This document shows, one piece after another, positions 1 to 6,992 of a stretch of 12,379 nucleotides of DNA. The stretch's first letter is position 1. Every line of letters begins with the position of its first letter. The stretch lies in assembly GCA_050693035.1 (NCBI GenBank), contig JBOGWB010000042.1, positions 1-12,379 of the forward strand. Reading direction: 5' to 3'. Under the pieces are notes generated by a model that saw only the letters and a program-made list of their open reading frames with translations, made no database searches and had not been told where the DNA came from. The DNA is from DASYVD01 sp050693035. GTDB taxonomy: Bacteria; Actinomycetota; UBA4738; CALAEC01. The translations under genes were made by a program, and so were the position numbers.

Positions 1-169
1 CCGTCGTCCCGGCGGTCCCTCCGGGGGCGGACAGCCCTGAGGCGTCCGCGGGGACCGCTCCCTCCTGGGCGGCCTGTTGCATGGCCGCCTCGTGAACTCC
101 GGGCCACTGGCCGCACGCCGCGGCCAGGAGCACGAACGTCGCCATGGCCGCCACGTACCGCTTGGTCAT
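1..169 (-). CDS. Lipoprotein, N-terminal part only (possibly a solute-binding protein)
   Basis: Only the first 56 codons are present; the gene runs off the left edge. The product opens with MTKR, then a hydrophobic stretch (residues 5-18) and Cys19 followed by Gly. The LLAAAC context is an acceptable lipobox with Ala rather than Leu at -3, so the protein is probably exported and lipid-anchored. After Cys19 comes a low-complexity linker rich in Ala, Gly, Ser and Thr, as is common in lipoproteins. The ATG lies in the ATGA that contains the stop codon of the upstream surface-protein gene, so the two are almost certainly co-transcribed and translationally coupled. A short N-terminal lipoprotein of this style would fit the solute-binding component of an ABC transporter, but no binding domain lies within the window and this is a guess. 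Confidence 0.7.
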   Translation of the reverse strand, partial: MTKRYVAAMATFVLLAAACGQWPGVHEAAMQQAAQEGAVPADASGLSAPGGTAGTT

Positions 170-1395
170 CGCCTCTTCACCATCCTCGCGATCCCTCCCG
201 CGAACGTCCCGATCCCGCCAGCGACCTTGCCGGCCCCCCGGCGGGCCCCTCCCGCCACGCCGGCCATCCGCCGCCCGATCCCCTGGAAGGTCTGGAGGGT
301 CCGAACCAGCGGATCGACGGGCTCGTGGATCGGCTGCCCTCGCCGCTGCGCGTTCAGCTTGCGGATGGCCGCCACGGCTCCGTCCGGGCGGATCCCCCGA
401 GCCGGCTCCAGCACCAGCGGCCGGACCGCGGCCCAGGCCAGGAGGCCGAGAGGGATGAGCATCCACAGGTACCAGGGGGCCCTCGGCCGAACCTGGGCGA
501 CCGGCTCGGCCTGGATCGACTCTTCGCCCGGGGACGGCGTCCCGGTTTGCGTCTCCGCCTCGCCCGAGCCGAAGTCCGACGAGGGGGCCACCCCGGCGCC
601 GAGGTCCGGGGGAGGCGGAGGCGGAGGGGGAGGCGGGGGCGGCGGCGGTGGGGCCAGCAGCGTCGGCTGACCCGGGGTGAACGCCAGGCTGAGCACCGCC
701 CGGTTCCGGGTGGTCTTGTTCTCGTTCTCGGGGGTGACCTCTCTGTCGCGGCTGGGGATCTTGAGGTTCATCTGCCAGCTCTCGGAGGGCCCTGCATCCT
801 TGGGAAGGGCCGCCACGAGCATCACCCCGTTGTACGAGCCAGAGGGGTCCTCGCCCCACGGCCCCGCGACGGGGGTCAGGTTGAAGGTCCACGTCGGCGG
901 GTCAGCCTTTCCGCTCCGCTTGCCCTTCACGCAGCCGGAGTCGTCGTAGGCCGGTACGGTCTCCCACTTCTCGGCCTCGCCGCCCGGCCAGAACTCGTCG
1001 ATCGGGCACGCCTGGATGGCCTTGCCCTGGGCGTTGTAGGCGGGCTGCTCGTTCGGATCCGACAACTCCACGATCGTGAGCACCGCCTTGGTGATCCTGG
1101 ACCCGGGGGTCACCCCCCGACTGGAGAGGTCGAAGTAGAGCGCGGATATCCGCTCGTGCTGTCCACCTTCCACCGAGACGGGAAGGGTGTCGGGGTTCTG
1201 GGGGCTCCTCGCCCGGACCCGTTGGGAGATGGGCCCGGCGGCGACCTCCTGGTCGATCTGCTTGTTCCAGTACCAGGACGACCGGTCGGTGCCGTAGGTG
1301 AACTTGACCTTCTCGACGGCGGCGTGGGCGGGCGCGAGGGGAGCCAGCACGGCGCATGCCGCCAGGAACGCCAGGGCCTGACCGCTACGCCTCAT
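166..1395 (-). CDS. Secreted, membrane-anchored surface protein with jelly-roll-like domain and polyproline stalk
   Basis: A 409-residue protein that I cannot name. I chose the ATG at 1395 over the one at 1431 because GAGGAGGGG lies about 7 nt upstream, and because MRRSGQ then begins a clean signal peptide with probable cleavage after AHA (residue 25). Residues about 27-240 are a Trp- and Tyr-rich beta-type domain. The stretch around 84-110 (ALYFDL, then ITKAVLTIVE) resembles DNRLRE or carbohydrate-binding jelly-roll folds; Cys130 and Cys155 could form a disulfide. Residues 249-263 are 15 consecutive prolines, followed by a Gly/Ser/Glu/Thr-rich spacer. A single membrane segment (about 308-327) is followed by a basic tail ending in KRR. 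Inferred topology is domain outside, basic tail inside. It overlaps the lipoprotein gene by ATGA, so the two products may act together at the cell surface. Function unknown. Confidence 0.8.
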   Translation of the reverse strand: MRRSGQALAFLAACAVLAPLAPAHAAVEKVKFTYGTDRSSWYWNKQIDQEVAAGPISQRVRARSPQNPDTLPVSVEGGQHERISALYFDLSSRGVTPGSRITKAVLTIVELSDPNEQPAYNAQGKAIQACPIDEFWPGGEAEKWETVPAYDDSGCVKGKRSGKADPPTWTFNLTPVAGPWGEDPSGSYNGVMLVAALPKDAGPSESWQMNLKIPSRDREVTPENENKTTRNRAVLSLAFTPGQPTLLAPPPPPPPPPPPPPPPDLGAGVAPSSDFGSGEAETQTGTPSPGEESIQAEPVAQVRPRAPWYLWMLIPLGLLAWAAVRPLVLEPARGIRPDGAVAAIRKLNAQRRGQPIHEPVDPLVRTLQTFQGIGRRMAGVAGGARRGAGKVAGGIGTFAGGIARMVKRR

Positions 1396-1531
1396 CCGCG
1401 TTCCCCTCCTCGGAGCAAGACATACCCACATCTCGCTCCTTGTATCGCCGAACGCCTCCGGGGCAGGCCACCAGGAGCCCGCCCTTCACCCTGTTACTTG
1501 GCTGTAGGGGTCGCGGATTCCTGCTCGGGCG

Positions 1532-1560
1532 ACAAAAGGGCGAATGGGGCGGAATGTCAA
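1532..1560 (-). promoter_or_regulatory. Candidate sigma70-type promoter for the surface-protein operon
   Basis: On the minus strand a perfect TTGACA (1560-1555) overlaps the stop codon of the DUF1015 gene. It is followed, after exactly 17 nt, by TTTTGT (1537-1532). The -35 is consensus but the -10 matches at only three of six positions. Transcription from here would give a leader of about 130 nt before the ATG at 1395. The rest of 1396-1556 holds no ORF or RNA I can recognise. Confidence 0.35.
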
Positions 1561-2723
1561 TCCAGGGGACGGACGACCATCCCGGTGCGTGGCTTGGGCC
1601 AGAAGTACGTCGACTTCTGGGGGAGCCGCCCGCCCGCCTCGATCACCGCGCGGATCTCCTCGACCCGGGCGGGGGGGAGGAACAGGGCGAGGTCCGCGGC
1701 GCCGGAATGGACCGCTTCCTCGGCCGCCGCGGCGTCGGGCAGATAGCGCAGTTCGCGGAGCCCGTCCACGGCGTCGAGGACCTCACGGTGGAGAGCGCTC
1801 ACGGCCGGGGGGTCGCCCCGCAGCGTTCCCACCACGTGCTCGAGCCGTTGCCCCCGTCGGAGGGCCGCCCCGAACCGAAGTCCTCCCTCGGAAAGCCACA
1901 GGAGGACCTCGGTCAGGTCCCGGACCCGCTGGCCGGGCAGGTCCGGGAGCTCGTCCACTCGCGCCACCCGATGGATCGGGAGGACCGGCGGGTCTTCGGC
2001 CACGGCGTCCACCACGAGCATCATCACGGCGTCCCAGGGGCCGGGGCCGTCCCGGCCGTCGGCCTCTTCCCGGAAGGCCAGGGCGGTCTGGTACCGGTGG
2101 TGGCCGTCGGCGACGAGGAGCGGCCGGTCCCGGTGCCACACGGCGAGGTCATCGGACGGGTCCTCCACCCACAACCGGTGGACCACGCCGCCCTCGTCGG
2201 CCACCTCCCGATCCGGCGGCCGCCGCCCCGCCCGGGCCAGCAGCTCCGACTGCGGCTCGCTCGGCCCGGAGCAGACGGCGTAGATGGGAGAGATGTTGGC
2301 TCGCGTCGAACGCATGAGGGCCAGGCGGTCTTCCACCGGGGCGACCATGGTGTGCTCGTGGGGAAGGACCCCCCGGCCCCACGGCTCCAGCCCCACCTCC
2401 AGGATCACCCCCCGGACCCGCCGCGGCGCGCCATGGTGCATGAACCTCATCTCGTACGGGTAGACGCCGGGGCGGCCCGCCCGGGCGAGCGCCCCCTCGC
2501 GGCGCCACCGGCGGAACAGCCGACCGGCCCTCGTATACTTGTCTCCGGACGCCCCGTCGTCACGACCCAGATCGACGCGGGAGATGTTGTGGGGGCTGGC
2601 GCGATGGAGGCGGCGCTGCTCCTCCGGCCCGATGATGTCGTAGGGAGGGGCCGTGACCGCCGCGAGGTCCCCGACCCTCGCCGGGTCGAAGAGGAGCCCG
2701 TCGAAGGGCGCGACGCTGGGCAC
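1557..2723 (-). CDS. DUF1015 family protein
   Basis: A 388-residue protein of the DUF1015 family, close to the usual length of about 400. Family hallmarks as I recall them are all present: an N-terminal VAPFDGL region, PPYDII (residues 27-32), the HEHT motif (122-125), the central ADGHHRYQTAL block (205-215) and the C-terminal KSTYFWPKPRTG signature (370-381). The family is widespread, apparently soluble and has no firmly established biochemical role, so I assign none. The open frame extends upstream to 3227, but family similarity starts at the GTG at 2723 and the extension would be antisense to the TPR gene. No Shine-Dalgarno precedes this GTG; instead TATACA ends 6 nt before it, pointing to a leaderless transcript. 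It diverges from the TPR gene with 24 bp between start codons. Confidence 0.9.
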   Translation of the reverse strand: MPSVAPFDGLLFDPARVGDLAAVTAPPYDIIGPEEQRRLHRASPHNISRVDLGRDDGASGDKYTRAGRLFRRWRREGALARAGRPGVYPYEMRFMHHGAPRRVRGVILEVGLEPWGRGVLPHEHTMVAPVEDRLALMRSTRANISPIYAVCSGPSEPQSELLARAGRRPPDREVADEGGVVHRLWVEDPSDDLAVWHRDRPLLVADGHHRYQTALAFREEADGRDGPGPWDAVMMLVVDAVAEDPPVLPIHRVARVDELPDLPGQRVRDLTEVLLWLSEGGLRFGAALRRGQRLEHVVGTLRGDPPAVSALHREVLDAVDGLRELRYLPDAAAAEEAVHSGAADLALFLPPARVEEIRAVIEAGGRLPQKSTYFWPKPRTGMVVRPLD

Positions 2724-2729
2724 GGAGCC

Positions 2730-2737
2730 TGTATAGA
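2730..2737. promoter_or_regulatory. Shared TATA core between divergent start codons
   Basis: The 24 bp between the GTG of the DUF1015 gene (2723, minus) and the ATG of the TPR gene (2748, plus) contain an AT-rich core in otherwise GC-rich DNA. Read on the plus strand it gives TATAGA (2732-2737), 10 nt before the ATG. Read on the minus strand it gives TATACA (2735-2730), 6 nt before the GTG. The two hexamers overlap by four bases. Such spacing fits near-leaderless transcription in both directions from one core. No good -35 was found for either direction. Confidence 0.45.
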
Positions 2738-2747
2738 ACAATCGAGG

Positions 2748-3116
2748 ATGGAAGCGCGACAACCGGACGAGTCGACGTACGACCTCCTGGTCAAGGGGCA
2801 GCATTTCCTGGCCACCGGCCACCCTCATCAGGCGGTGGTGGTCCTGGAGAAGGCCAAGCTCGCCGAGCCCGAGAAGGCCTCCATCCGCGAGGCCCTCGGC
2901 CGGGCCCTCTACATGACGGGCCGGTGGGCCCGGGCCCGGCGGGAGTTCGCCAAGGCCGTGGCCATCGACCCCGTGAACCACTACGCGCACTTCGCCCTGG
3001 GGCTGACCTGCGCCCGCACCGGAGAGATGACCCGTGCCGTCGCCCACCTCAAACTGGCGGTGGCCATGTCGCCGCGCGACGAGTACCGGGAAGCGCTCGA
3101 CCGCATGACCGGCTAG
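2748..3116 (+). CDS. Small TPR-repeat protein
   Basis: A 122-residue protein made almost entirely of tetratricopeptide repeats. Three repeats can be laid out at about residues 11-44, 45-78 and 79-112, each with the small/large hydrophobic TPR pattern (for example LGRALYMTGRWARARREF, then AIDP closing repeat 2). There is no signal peptide or membrane segment, so it is probably a cytoplasmic protein-protein interaction module with an unknown partner. The ATG at 2748 is chosen because the repeats begin just after it and coding character is lost upstream. GAGG directly abuts the ATG, too close for a normal Shine-Dalgarno, consistent with a very short leader. A TPR-containing protein (Rv1691) precedes the HAD gene in M. 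tuberculosis, so this may be its shortened counterpart. An inverted repeat follows 19 nt after the stop. Confidence 0.85.
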   Translation: MEARQPDESTYDLLVKGQHFLATGHPHQAVVVLEKAKLAEPEKASIREALGRALYMTGRWARARREFAKAVAIDPVNHYAHFALGLTCARTGEMTRAVAHLKLAVAMSPRDEYREALDRMTG

Positions 3117-3135
3117 CGAACCGGGTCGAGATCGC

Positions 3136-3158
3136 CGGACGCCGTCCCCGGGCGTCCG
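3136..3158 (+). terminator. Candidate intrinsic terminator after the TPR gene
   Basis: A perfect 8-bp GC-rich inverted repeat, CGGACGCC (3136-3143) and GGCGTCCG (3151-3158), encloses a 7-nt loop. It begins 19 nt past the TPR stop codon. There is no T-tract, but hairpin-only terminators are often proposed in high-GC actinobacteria. It would separate the TPR gene from the downstream hydrolase gene. Confidence 0.45.
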
Positions 3159-3208
3159 AAGGGCGGGGCGAGAAGGAATCCCGGGGGCCGCCAGAGAAGT
3201 CATGAGGC

Positions 3209-4957
3209 ATGGACCTGGTGGGAGCACCTCGTCGCGCCGCGGCGGCCTTCGCCTGCTTGGTGATGATGCTGGTTACCGAGGCGCCCGCCGCAGCTCAGGA
3301 GCCGTTCACCGGGACGGTCACGGGCCTCCAGTGCGATCGCGACGTGGCCCCCCGTGCTTGTACCGGCTTCCTTGGCGGTGTCGACGGCACCGCCCTCGAC
3401 GTCGACCTGGGCCTTCCGGGCGCCGATCGGTATCCCCTCATCGTGGTGGTCCACGGTTGGGGGGGCAGCAAGGGGAATGGAGCAGCGTCCTCCACGTATC
3501 CGGGCGACACGTTCTTCACCGAGCGAGGCTACGCCGTCATGCGGTACTCGGCCCGGGGATTCGGCAAGTCGTGGGGGCAGACCCACCTGGCGAGCCTGGA
3601 CGTTGAGATCCGGGATCTCCAGTCGTTGGTGTCCGCGATCGTCGATGACGAGCGGTTCTCGGTCAGGCGGAGGAGGATCGGGGTAACCGGGGCATCGTAC
3701 GGCGGCGGGCACTCCTGGCTGATCGCCACCCGCCCGCGATGGAACACGCCGGAAGGGACGCGGGTGCGCGTCGCGGCCGTGGCCCCCATGGTCCCGTGGA
3801 CCGACCTGGTCTCCTCGCTCGTGCCGAACGGGCGGCCGAGACGATCCACCGCCGTGGTGGGAACGCCGAAGCTGAGCTACGTATCCGCGTTGTTCGCAGG
3901 TGGCATGCGAAGTGACCCGGAGCGACCCTATCCCAACTACAATTCGCTCCTCCCAGAGCTCTACGCCCGGTTCACGGCAGGAGAGCCCTACGAGGCAGGC
4001 GGGACGCGCGATCCGGTCGTCGAGGAGGGGTTGGAAGAGCTCACGCTTCGCCGCTCGGTTGCCTGGCAGGACCGCTGGCTCGAGCGGCTGCGAGAGGTTC
4101 GGTCCTCTTGGGTTCCGGTCTTCGACATCCAGGGGTGGACCGACGACCTGTTCCCGGCAACGGAATCCCTGCGGATGTACCGAACGCTGAAGCGCGTGAG
4201 CCCCGACTACCCGATCAAGCTGTACTTCGGAGACGTGGGGCACCCGAGGGCCGCCAACAAGCCTGCGGAGATCGCTCTGGTCCTGCGGGAGCTCACGGGC
4301 TGGTTCGACTACTGGCTCAAGGGGGAAGGCGCACGCCCCGAGTTCGACGTCACGGCGGCGACCACGACCCCGAGACGACGGTTCACCCGGTCGCTGGTGG
4401 TCCGCGCTCCCCGGCCCGGCGGCCTCGCCGACGATGTCGCCCGCGTCAAGGCCCGCGGCCCCTTCGCGATCGCCAATCAGCCCGCGCAGACGGGCGGTGT
4501 GCCGGCCGACCCCATCGTGCGGGTGGCTGCCGCCGCTCTGGTGGACCCTCTCGCCCCCAGGCTCGTCGAGGCCCAGGCGCTCCCCACCGGCGGCGTGCTG
4601 ATCTCCCGCCGGGTCGAGCGGCTCTCCAGCGACAACCCGCTATGGTACCTGGGCCAGGGGAGCGTCCGTCTCCGGGGCCGCGTGGCCGGCACCGACGTCC
4701 AGTTCGACGTCAGGGTGTGGGACCGGGCCCCGAACGGGAACGTGCGGCTCGTCGATCGGGGAACGTTCAAGTACGTGGGAGAGCCCGGGGACATCGACGT
4801 TCGGATCGGCCTGTTCGGGAACTCGTGGCGATTCGGTCCCCATCACGAGCTGCTGCTCGAGGTGGCGAACGTGGACCTCCCCTTCCTCCGGGCGAACAAC
4901 CTGCCGTCGGCCACCGAGGTGACGACGCTGGTCCTGGATCTCCCCATTCGGAGCTGA
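3209..4957 (+). CDS. Secreted S15/CocE-type alpha/beta hydrolase (X-Pro dipeptidyl-peptidase-like)
   Basis: A 582-residue protein with a signal peptide: RR at 8-9, a hydrophobic core to about 22, and likely cleavage after APAAA (residue 29). The catalytic alpha/beta domain carries an HGWGG oxyanion-region motif (82-86), the nucleophile in GASYGG (Ser163), an acid in GWTDD (Asp312 or Asp313) and the histidine in GDVGHP (His345). Residues from about 377 to the end fit the beta-rich C-terminal domain typical of X-Pro dipeptidyl-peptidase and CocE/NonD hydrolases. Family members cleave X-Pro peptides or esters; the substrate here cannot be read from sequence. Cys42 and Cys51 may form a disulfide outside the cell. 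Start support is modest: GAGG lies 1 nt before the ATG and AGAAG about 11 nt before it, but the signal peptide fits this start. It sits between the TPR and HAD genes, where M. tuberculosis has no such gene as I recall. Confidence 0.88.
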   Translation: MDLVGAPRRAAAAFACLVMMLVTEAPAAAQEPFTGTVTGLQCDRDVAPRACTGFLGGVDGTALDVDLGLPGADRYPLIVVVHGWGGSKGNGAASSTYPGDTFFTERGYAVMRYSARGFGKSWGQTHLASLDVEIRDLQSLVSAIVDDERFSVRRRRIGVTGASYGGGHSWLIATRPRWNTPEGTRVRVAAVAPMVPWTDLVSSLVPNGRPRRSTAVVGTPKLSYVSALFAGGMRSDPERPYPNYNSLLPELYARFTAGEPYEAGGTRDPVVEEGLEELTLRRSVAWQDRWLERLREVRSSWVPVFDIQGWTDDLFPATESLRMYRTLKRVSPDYPIKLYFGDVGHPRAANKPAEIALVLRELTGWFDYWLKGEGARPEFDVTAATTTPRRRFTRSLVVRAPRPGGLADDVARVKARGPFAIANQPAQTGGVPADPIVRVAAAALVDPLAPRLVEAQALPTGGVLISRRVERLSSDNPLWYLGQGSVRLRGRVAGTDVQFDVRVWDRAPNGNVRLVDRGTFKYVGEPGDIDVRIGLFGNSWRFGPHHELLLEVANVDLPFLRANNLPSATEVTTLVLDLPIRS

Positions 4958-5001
4958 CCCTCAGGCGCCCAGGCGTCGCGGCATCACGTCATCCCATCCG
5001 C

Positions 5002-5007
5002 TAGCGT
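5002..5007 (+). promoter_or_regulatory. TANNNT -10 element for a probably leaderless HAD transcript
   Basis: TAGCGT matches the TANNNT -10 pattern and ends exactly 6 nt before the GTG at 5014, the spacing expected when transcription begins at the start codon. No Shine-Dalgarno is visible in the 56-nt gap after the preceding gene, and no clear -35 was found. Confidence 0.4.
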
Positions 5008-5013
5008 GGCGGC

Positions 5014-6261
5014 GTGATTCCTCTCGCCGACGGCTACGAGGCGTTCATCCTGGACCTGGACGGAGTGGTGTACCGGGGAGACGATCCCATCCCTGGGGCG
5101 CCGCAGGCCGTCGCGGCGCTTCGCGAACGGGGGCGACGGATCGTGTTCCTCACGAACAATTCGGCGTGGACCCCGGAGGAGGTGGCCAAGAAGCTCGCTC
5201 GCTTGGGGATCCCTGGCGACCCCGGGGAGGTGGTGACCTCGGCGCAAGCGGCCGCCCGGCTGCTGGTGGGTGAGAAGGACTCCCGAGCCACCGCCTTCGT
5301 CGTGGGAGAGGAGGGCGTCCGCGCCGCTCTGGCGGACTCCGGCGTCGACATCGTGGACGGCGAGGCGACCCGGGCGGACTTCGTGGTGGTCGGCTGGGAC
5401 CGCCGCGCCGACTACGACAAGCTCCGCACGGCCTCTGTCCTCGTGCAGCGCGGCGCCCGTCTCGTGGCGACCAACGCCGACGCGTCGTATCCGGCTCCCG
5501 GCGGGGAGCTGTGGCCCGGGGCCGGCGCGCTCGTCGCGGCCGTGGAGACGGCGACCGGGGTCCGGGCGGAGGTGGCCGGGAAGCCGCACCGGCCCCTGTT
5601 CGACGAGGCGGTCCAGCGAGCCGGGAGCAGGGAGGCCCTGGTGGTGGGGGACCGGATCGAGACCGACATCGAGGGGGCCGTGGGGGCGGGGCTCGACGCC
5701 GCGTTGGTCCTGTCCGGCGCGGCCGGCCCGGGGGACCTCCTCGACGGGTCGGAACTGCCGGTGGCGGTGATGAAGGACGTCGGCGGGCTGTTGAGCCAAC
5801 CGGCGGCCCGGGTCCGCCGGGCCCGGCCGGAGGACTCAGATGCGATCGCCGGCCTCGTGAGCTCGGCAGGCCTCCACGTGATCCCGAGCGACGCGGAATC
5901 CGGCCGGACGTTCGTGGCGGAAGACCGGGATCCGGTGACCGCCGCCGCATACGAGCGCCACGGAGCGGAAGCGTACCTGCGTTCCGTCGCCGTCCGAGAG
6001 GACCACCGGGGCGAGGGCCTGGGCATCCTGGTCGTGGCGGCGGCCGCGCAGTCCGCCGCGGGGGAGGGCGTCGAAGAACTGTTTCTCTTCACGGAGGACG
6101 CCGGAGGGTTCTTCGAACGCCTCGGGTTCGAGGCGATCGACTTGGATGAGGCGCCCAGGTGGATCCGCGAGGGCGAGTTGGCCCGCTACTGCGCCGAGGG
6201 CGCCACACCGATGCGCCGCCCACTTCGACCGCGAGCGCCTGCGGGACGCCGTCCCCGCTAG
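5014..6261 (+). CDS. HAD-IIA phosphatase fused to an ArsN2-like GNAT acetyltransferase domain
   Basis: A 415-residue two-domain protein. Residues 8-262 form a NagD-type HAD-IIA phosphatase with motif I DLDGV (nucleophile Asp14, acid Asp16), motif II TNNS (47-50), a C2-type cap, motif III Lys190 in GKPH, and motif IV GDRIETDI (Asp213, Asp218). Residues about 266-404 form a GNAT domain opening with VRRARPEDSDAIAGL, with an intact acetyl-CoA loop RGEGLG (332-337) and the FFERLGFE block (366-373). Its tail resembles ArsN2-type acetyltransferases. The M. tuberculosis counterpart Rv1692, a glycerol-3-phosphate phosphatase in polar-head recycling, also carries a C-terminal GNAT-like region but is about 353 residues by memory. 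Phosphatase activity is very likely; glycerol-3-phosphate as substrate is inferred from locus and architecture. Acetyltransferase activity is open. The gene converges on the rhomboid gene, the two sharing CTAG at their stops. Confidence 0.9.
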   Translation: MIPLADGYEAFILDLDGVVYRGDDPIPGAPQAVAALRERGRRIVFLTNNSAWTPEEVAKKLARLGIPGDPGEVVTSAQAAARLLVGEKDSRATAFVVGEEGVRAALADSGVDIVDGEATRADFVVVGWDRRADYDKLRTASVLVQRGARLVATNADASYPAPGGELWPGAGALVAAVETATGVRAEVAGKPHRPLFDEAVQRAGSREALVVGDRIETDIEGAVGAGLDAALVLSGAAGPGDLLDGSELPVAVMKDVGGLLSQPAARVRRARPEDSDAIAGLVSSAGLHVIPSDAESGRTFVAEDRDPVTAAAYERHGAEAYLRSVAVREDHRGEGLGILVVAAAAQSAAGEGVEELFLFTEDAGGFFERLGFEAIDLDEAPRWIREGELARYCAEGATPMRRPLRPRAPAGRRPR

Positions 6262-6992
6262 TACTCTAGGTACCCGGGCTGCGGGCGTCGCCGGCCCCGG
6301 TAGAAGAGGAGCGCCACGAGGACGCCGAACACGAAGCCCCCCACGTGTGCCAGGTACGCCACACCACCTTGTTCTGCCGCGCCACCGAAGCTGGTGAACG
6401 AGGAGATGGCCTGGAGCACGAACCAGAACCCCAACACGACAAGGGCGGGTAACTGCATCACGTGGAGGAAGAACCAGATCGGAACCAACGTCACCACTCG
6501 AGCGTGCGGGTACAGGATGAGGTAGGCCCCCAGGGTTCCGGCGATGGCACCGGAAGCGCCGACCAGAGGGACCTCCGAACCGGGGCTCGGAAGCACCTGG
6601 GCGAACACCGCGGCAACGCCCGCGGCCAGATAGAAGAGGGAGAACACGACGTGTCCCATGCGGTCCTCGATGTTGTTGCCGAACACCCACAGGAACAGCA
6701 GGTTCCCCGCGATGTGGAGCAGGCTCCCGTGCAGGAACATGGAGGAGAAGACGGAGAAGATCACGGACTTGTCCCCGCCGCAGAACCGCGCCACCTCCGG
6801 GATCGGGCGCAGGTTCGTCACCTCGTTGGGGATCACTCCGTAGCACACCAAGGTCTGTACCTGGCCCCTCGACTCCGGCCCCGCCAACGGGAACCCCTGC
6901 CAGAAGATGAACACGGCGGCGTTGATGGCGATGATGGCGAGCGTGACCCACGGGGTGCGGTGGGTGGGGTTGGAGTCGCGGAGGGGGATCAT
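6258..6992 (-). CDS. Rhomboid family intramembrane serine protease
   Basis: A 244-residue polytopic membrane protein with about six hydrophobic segments. The rhomboid catalytic dyad is present: Ser147 in GASGAIAG and His216 in AHVGGF. The HGSLLHIAGN block (88-97) supplies the family's conserved His and Asn residues near the active site. The N-terminus (PTHRTPWVTLAIIAIN) and the long loop with Cys50 and Cys71 between the first two segments are common in bacterial rhomboids. It should cleave membrane-protein substrates within the bilayer; its substrate is unknown, though the membrane-anchored protein at 166-1395 is an obvious candidate to test. The ATG overlaps the stop of the hydrolase gene in an ATGA with no strong Shine-Dalgarno, so translation is probably coupled. 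The stop shares CTAG with the convergent HAD gene. Confidence 0.93.
   Translation of the reverse strand: MIPLRDSNPTHRTPWVTLAIIAINAAVFIFWQGFPLAGPESRGQVQTLVCYGVIPNEVTNLRPIPEVARFCGGDKSVIFSVFSSMFLHGSLLHIAGNLLFLWVFGNNIEDRMGHVVFSLFYLAAGVAAVFAQVLPSPGSEVPLVGASGAIAGTLGAYLILYPHARVVTLVPIWFFLHVMQLPALVVLGFWFVLQAISSFTSFGGAAEQGGVAYLAHVGGFVFGVLVALLFYRGRRRPQPGYLEY

Noticed and set aside
1461..1484. Imperfect hairpin in the gap after the DUF1015 gene, considered as a terminator.
   Set aside because: The stem has a mismatch in 8 bp, there is no T-tract, and it lies more than 70 nt past the stop codon.
325..1746. A 473-codon open frame on the plus strand.
   Set aside because: It is antisense to the surface-protein gene, has a low-complexity Arg/Gly/Pro composition typical of GC-rich shadow frames, and no domain.
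2724..3227. Upstream extension of the DUF1015 reading frame (168 further codons).
   Set aside because: It runs antisense to the well-supported TPR gene, has no DUF1015 similarity, and the family N-terminus begins at the GTG at 2723.
3200..4243. A 347-codon open frame on the minus strand.
   Set aside because: It is antisense to the S15 hydrolase gene, whose signal peptide and triad are clear; no domain is visible.
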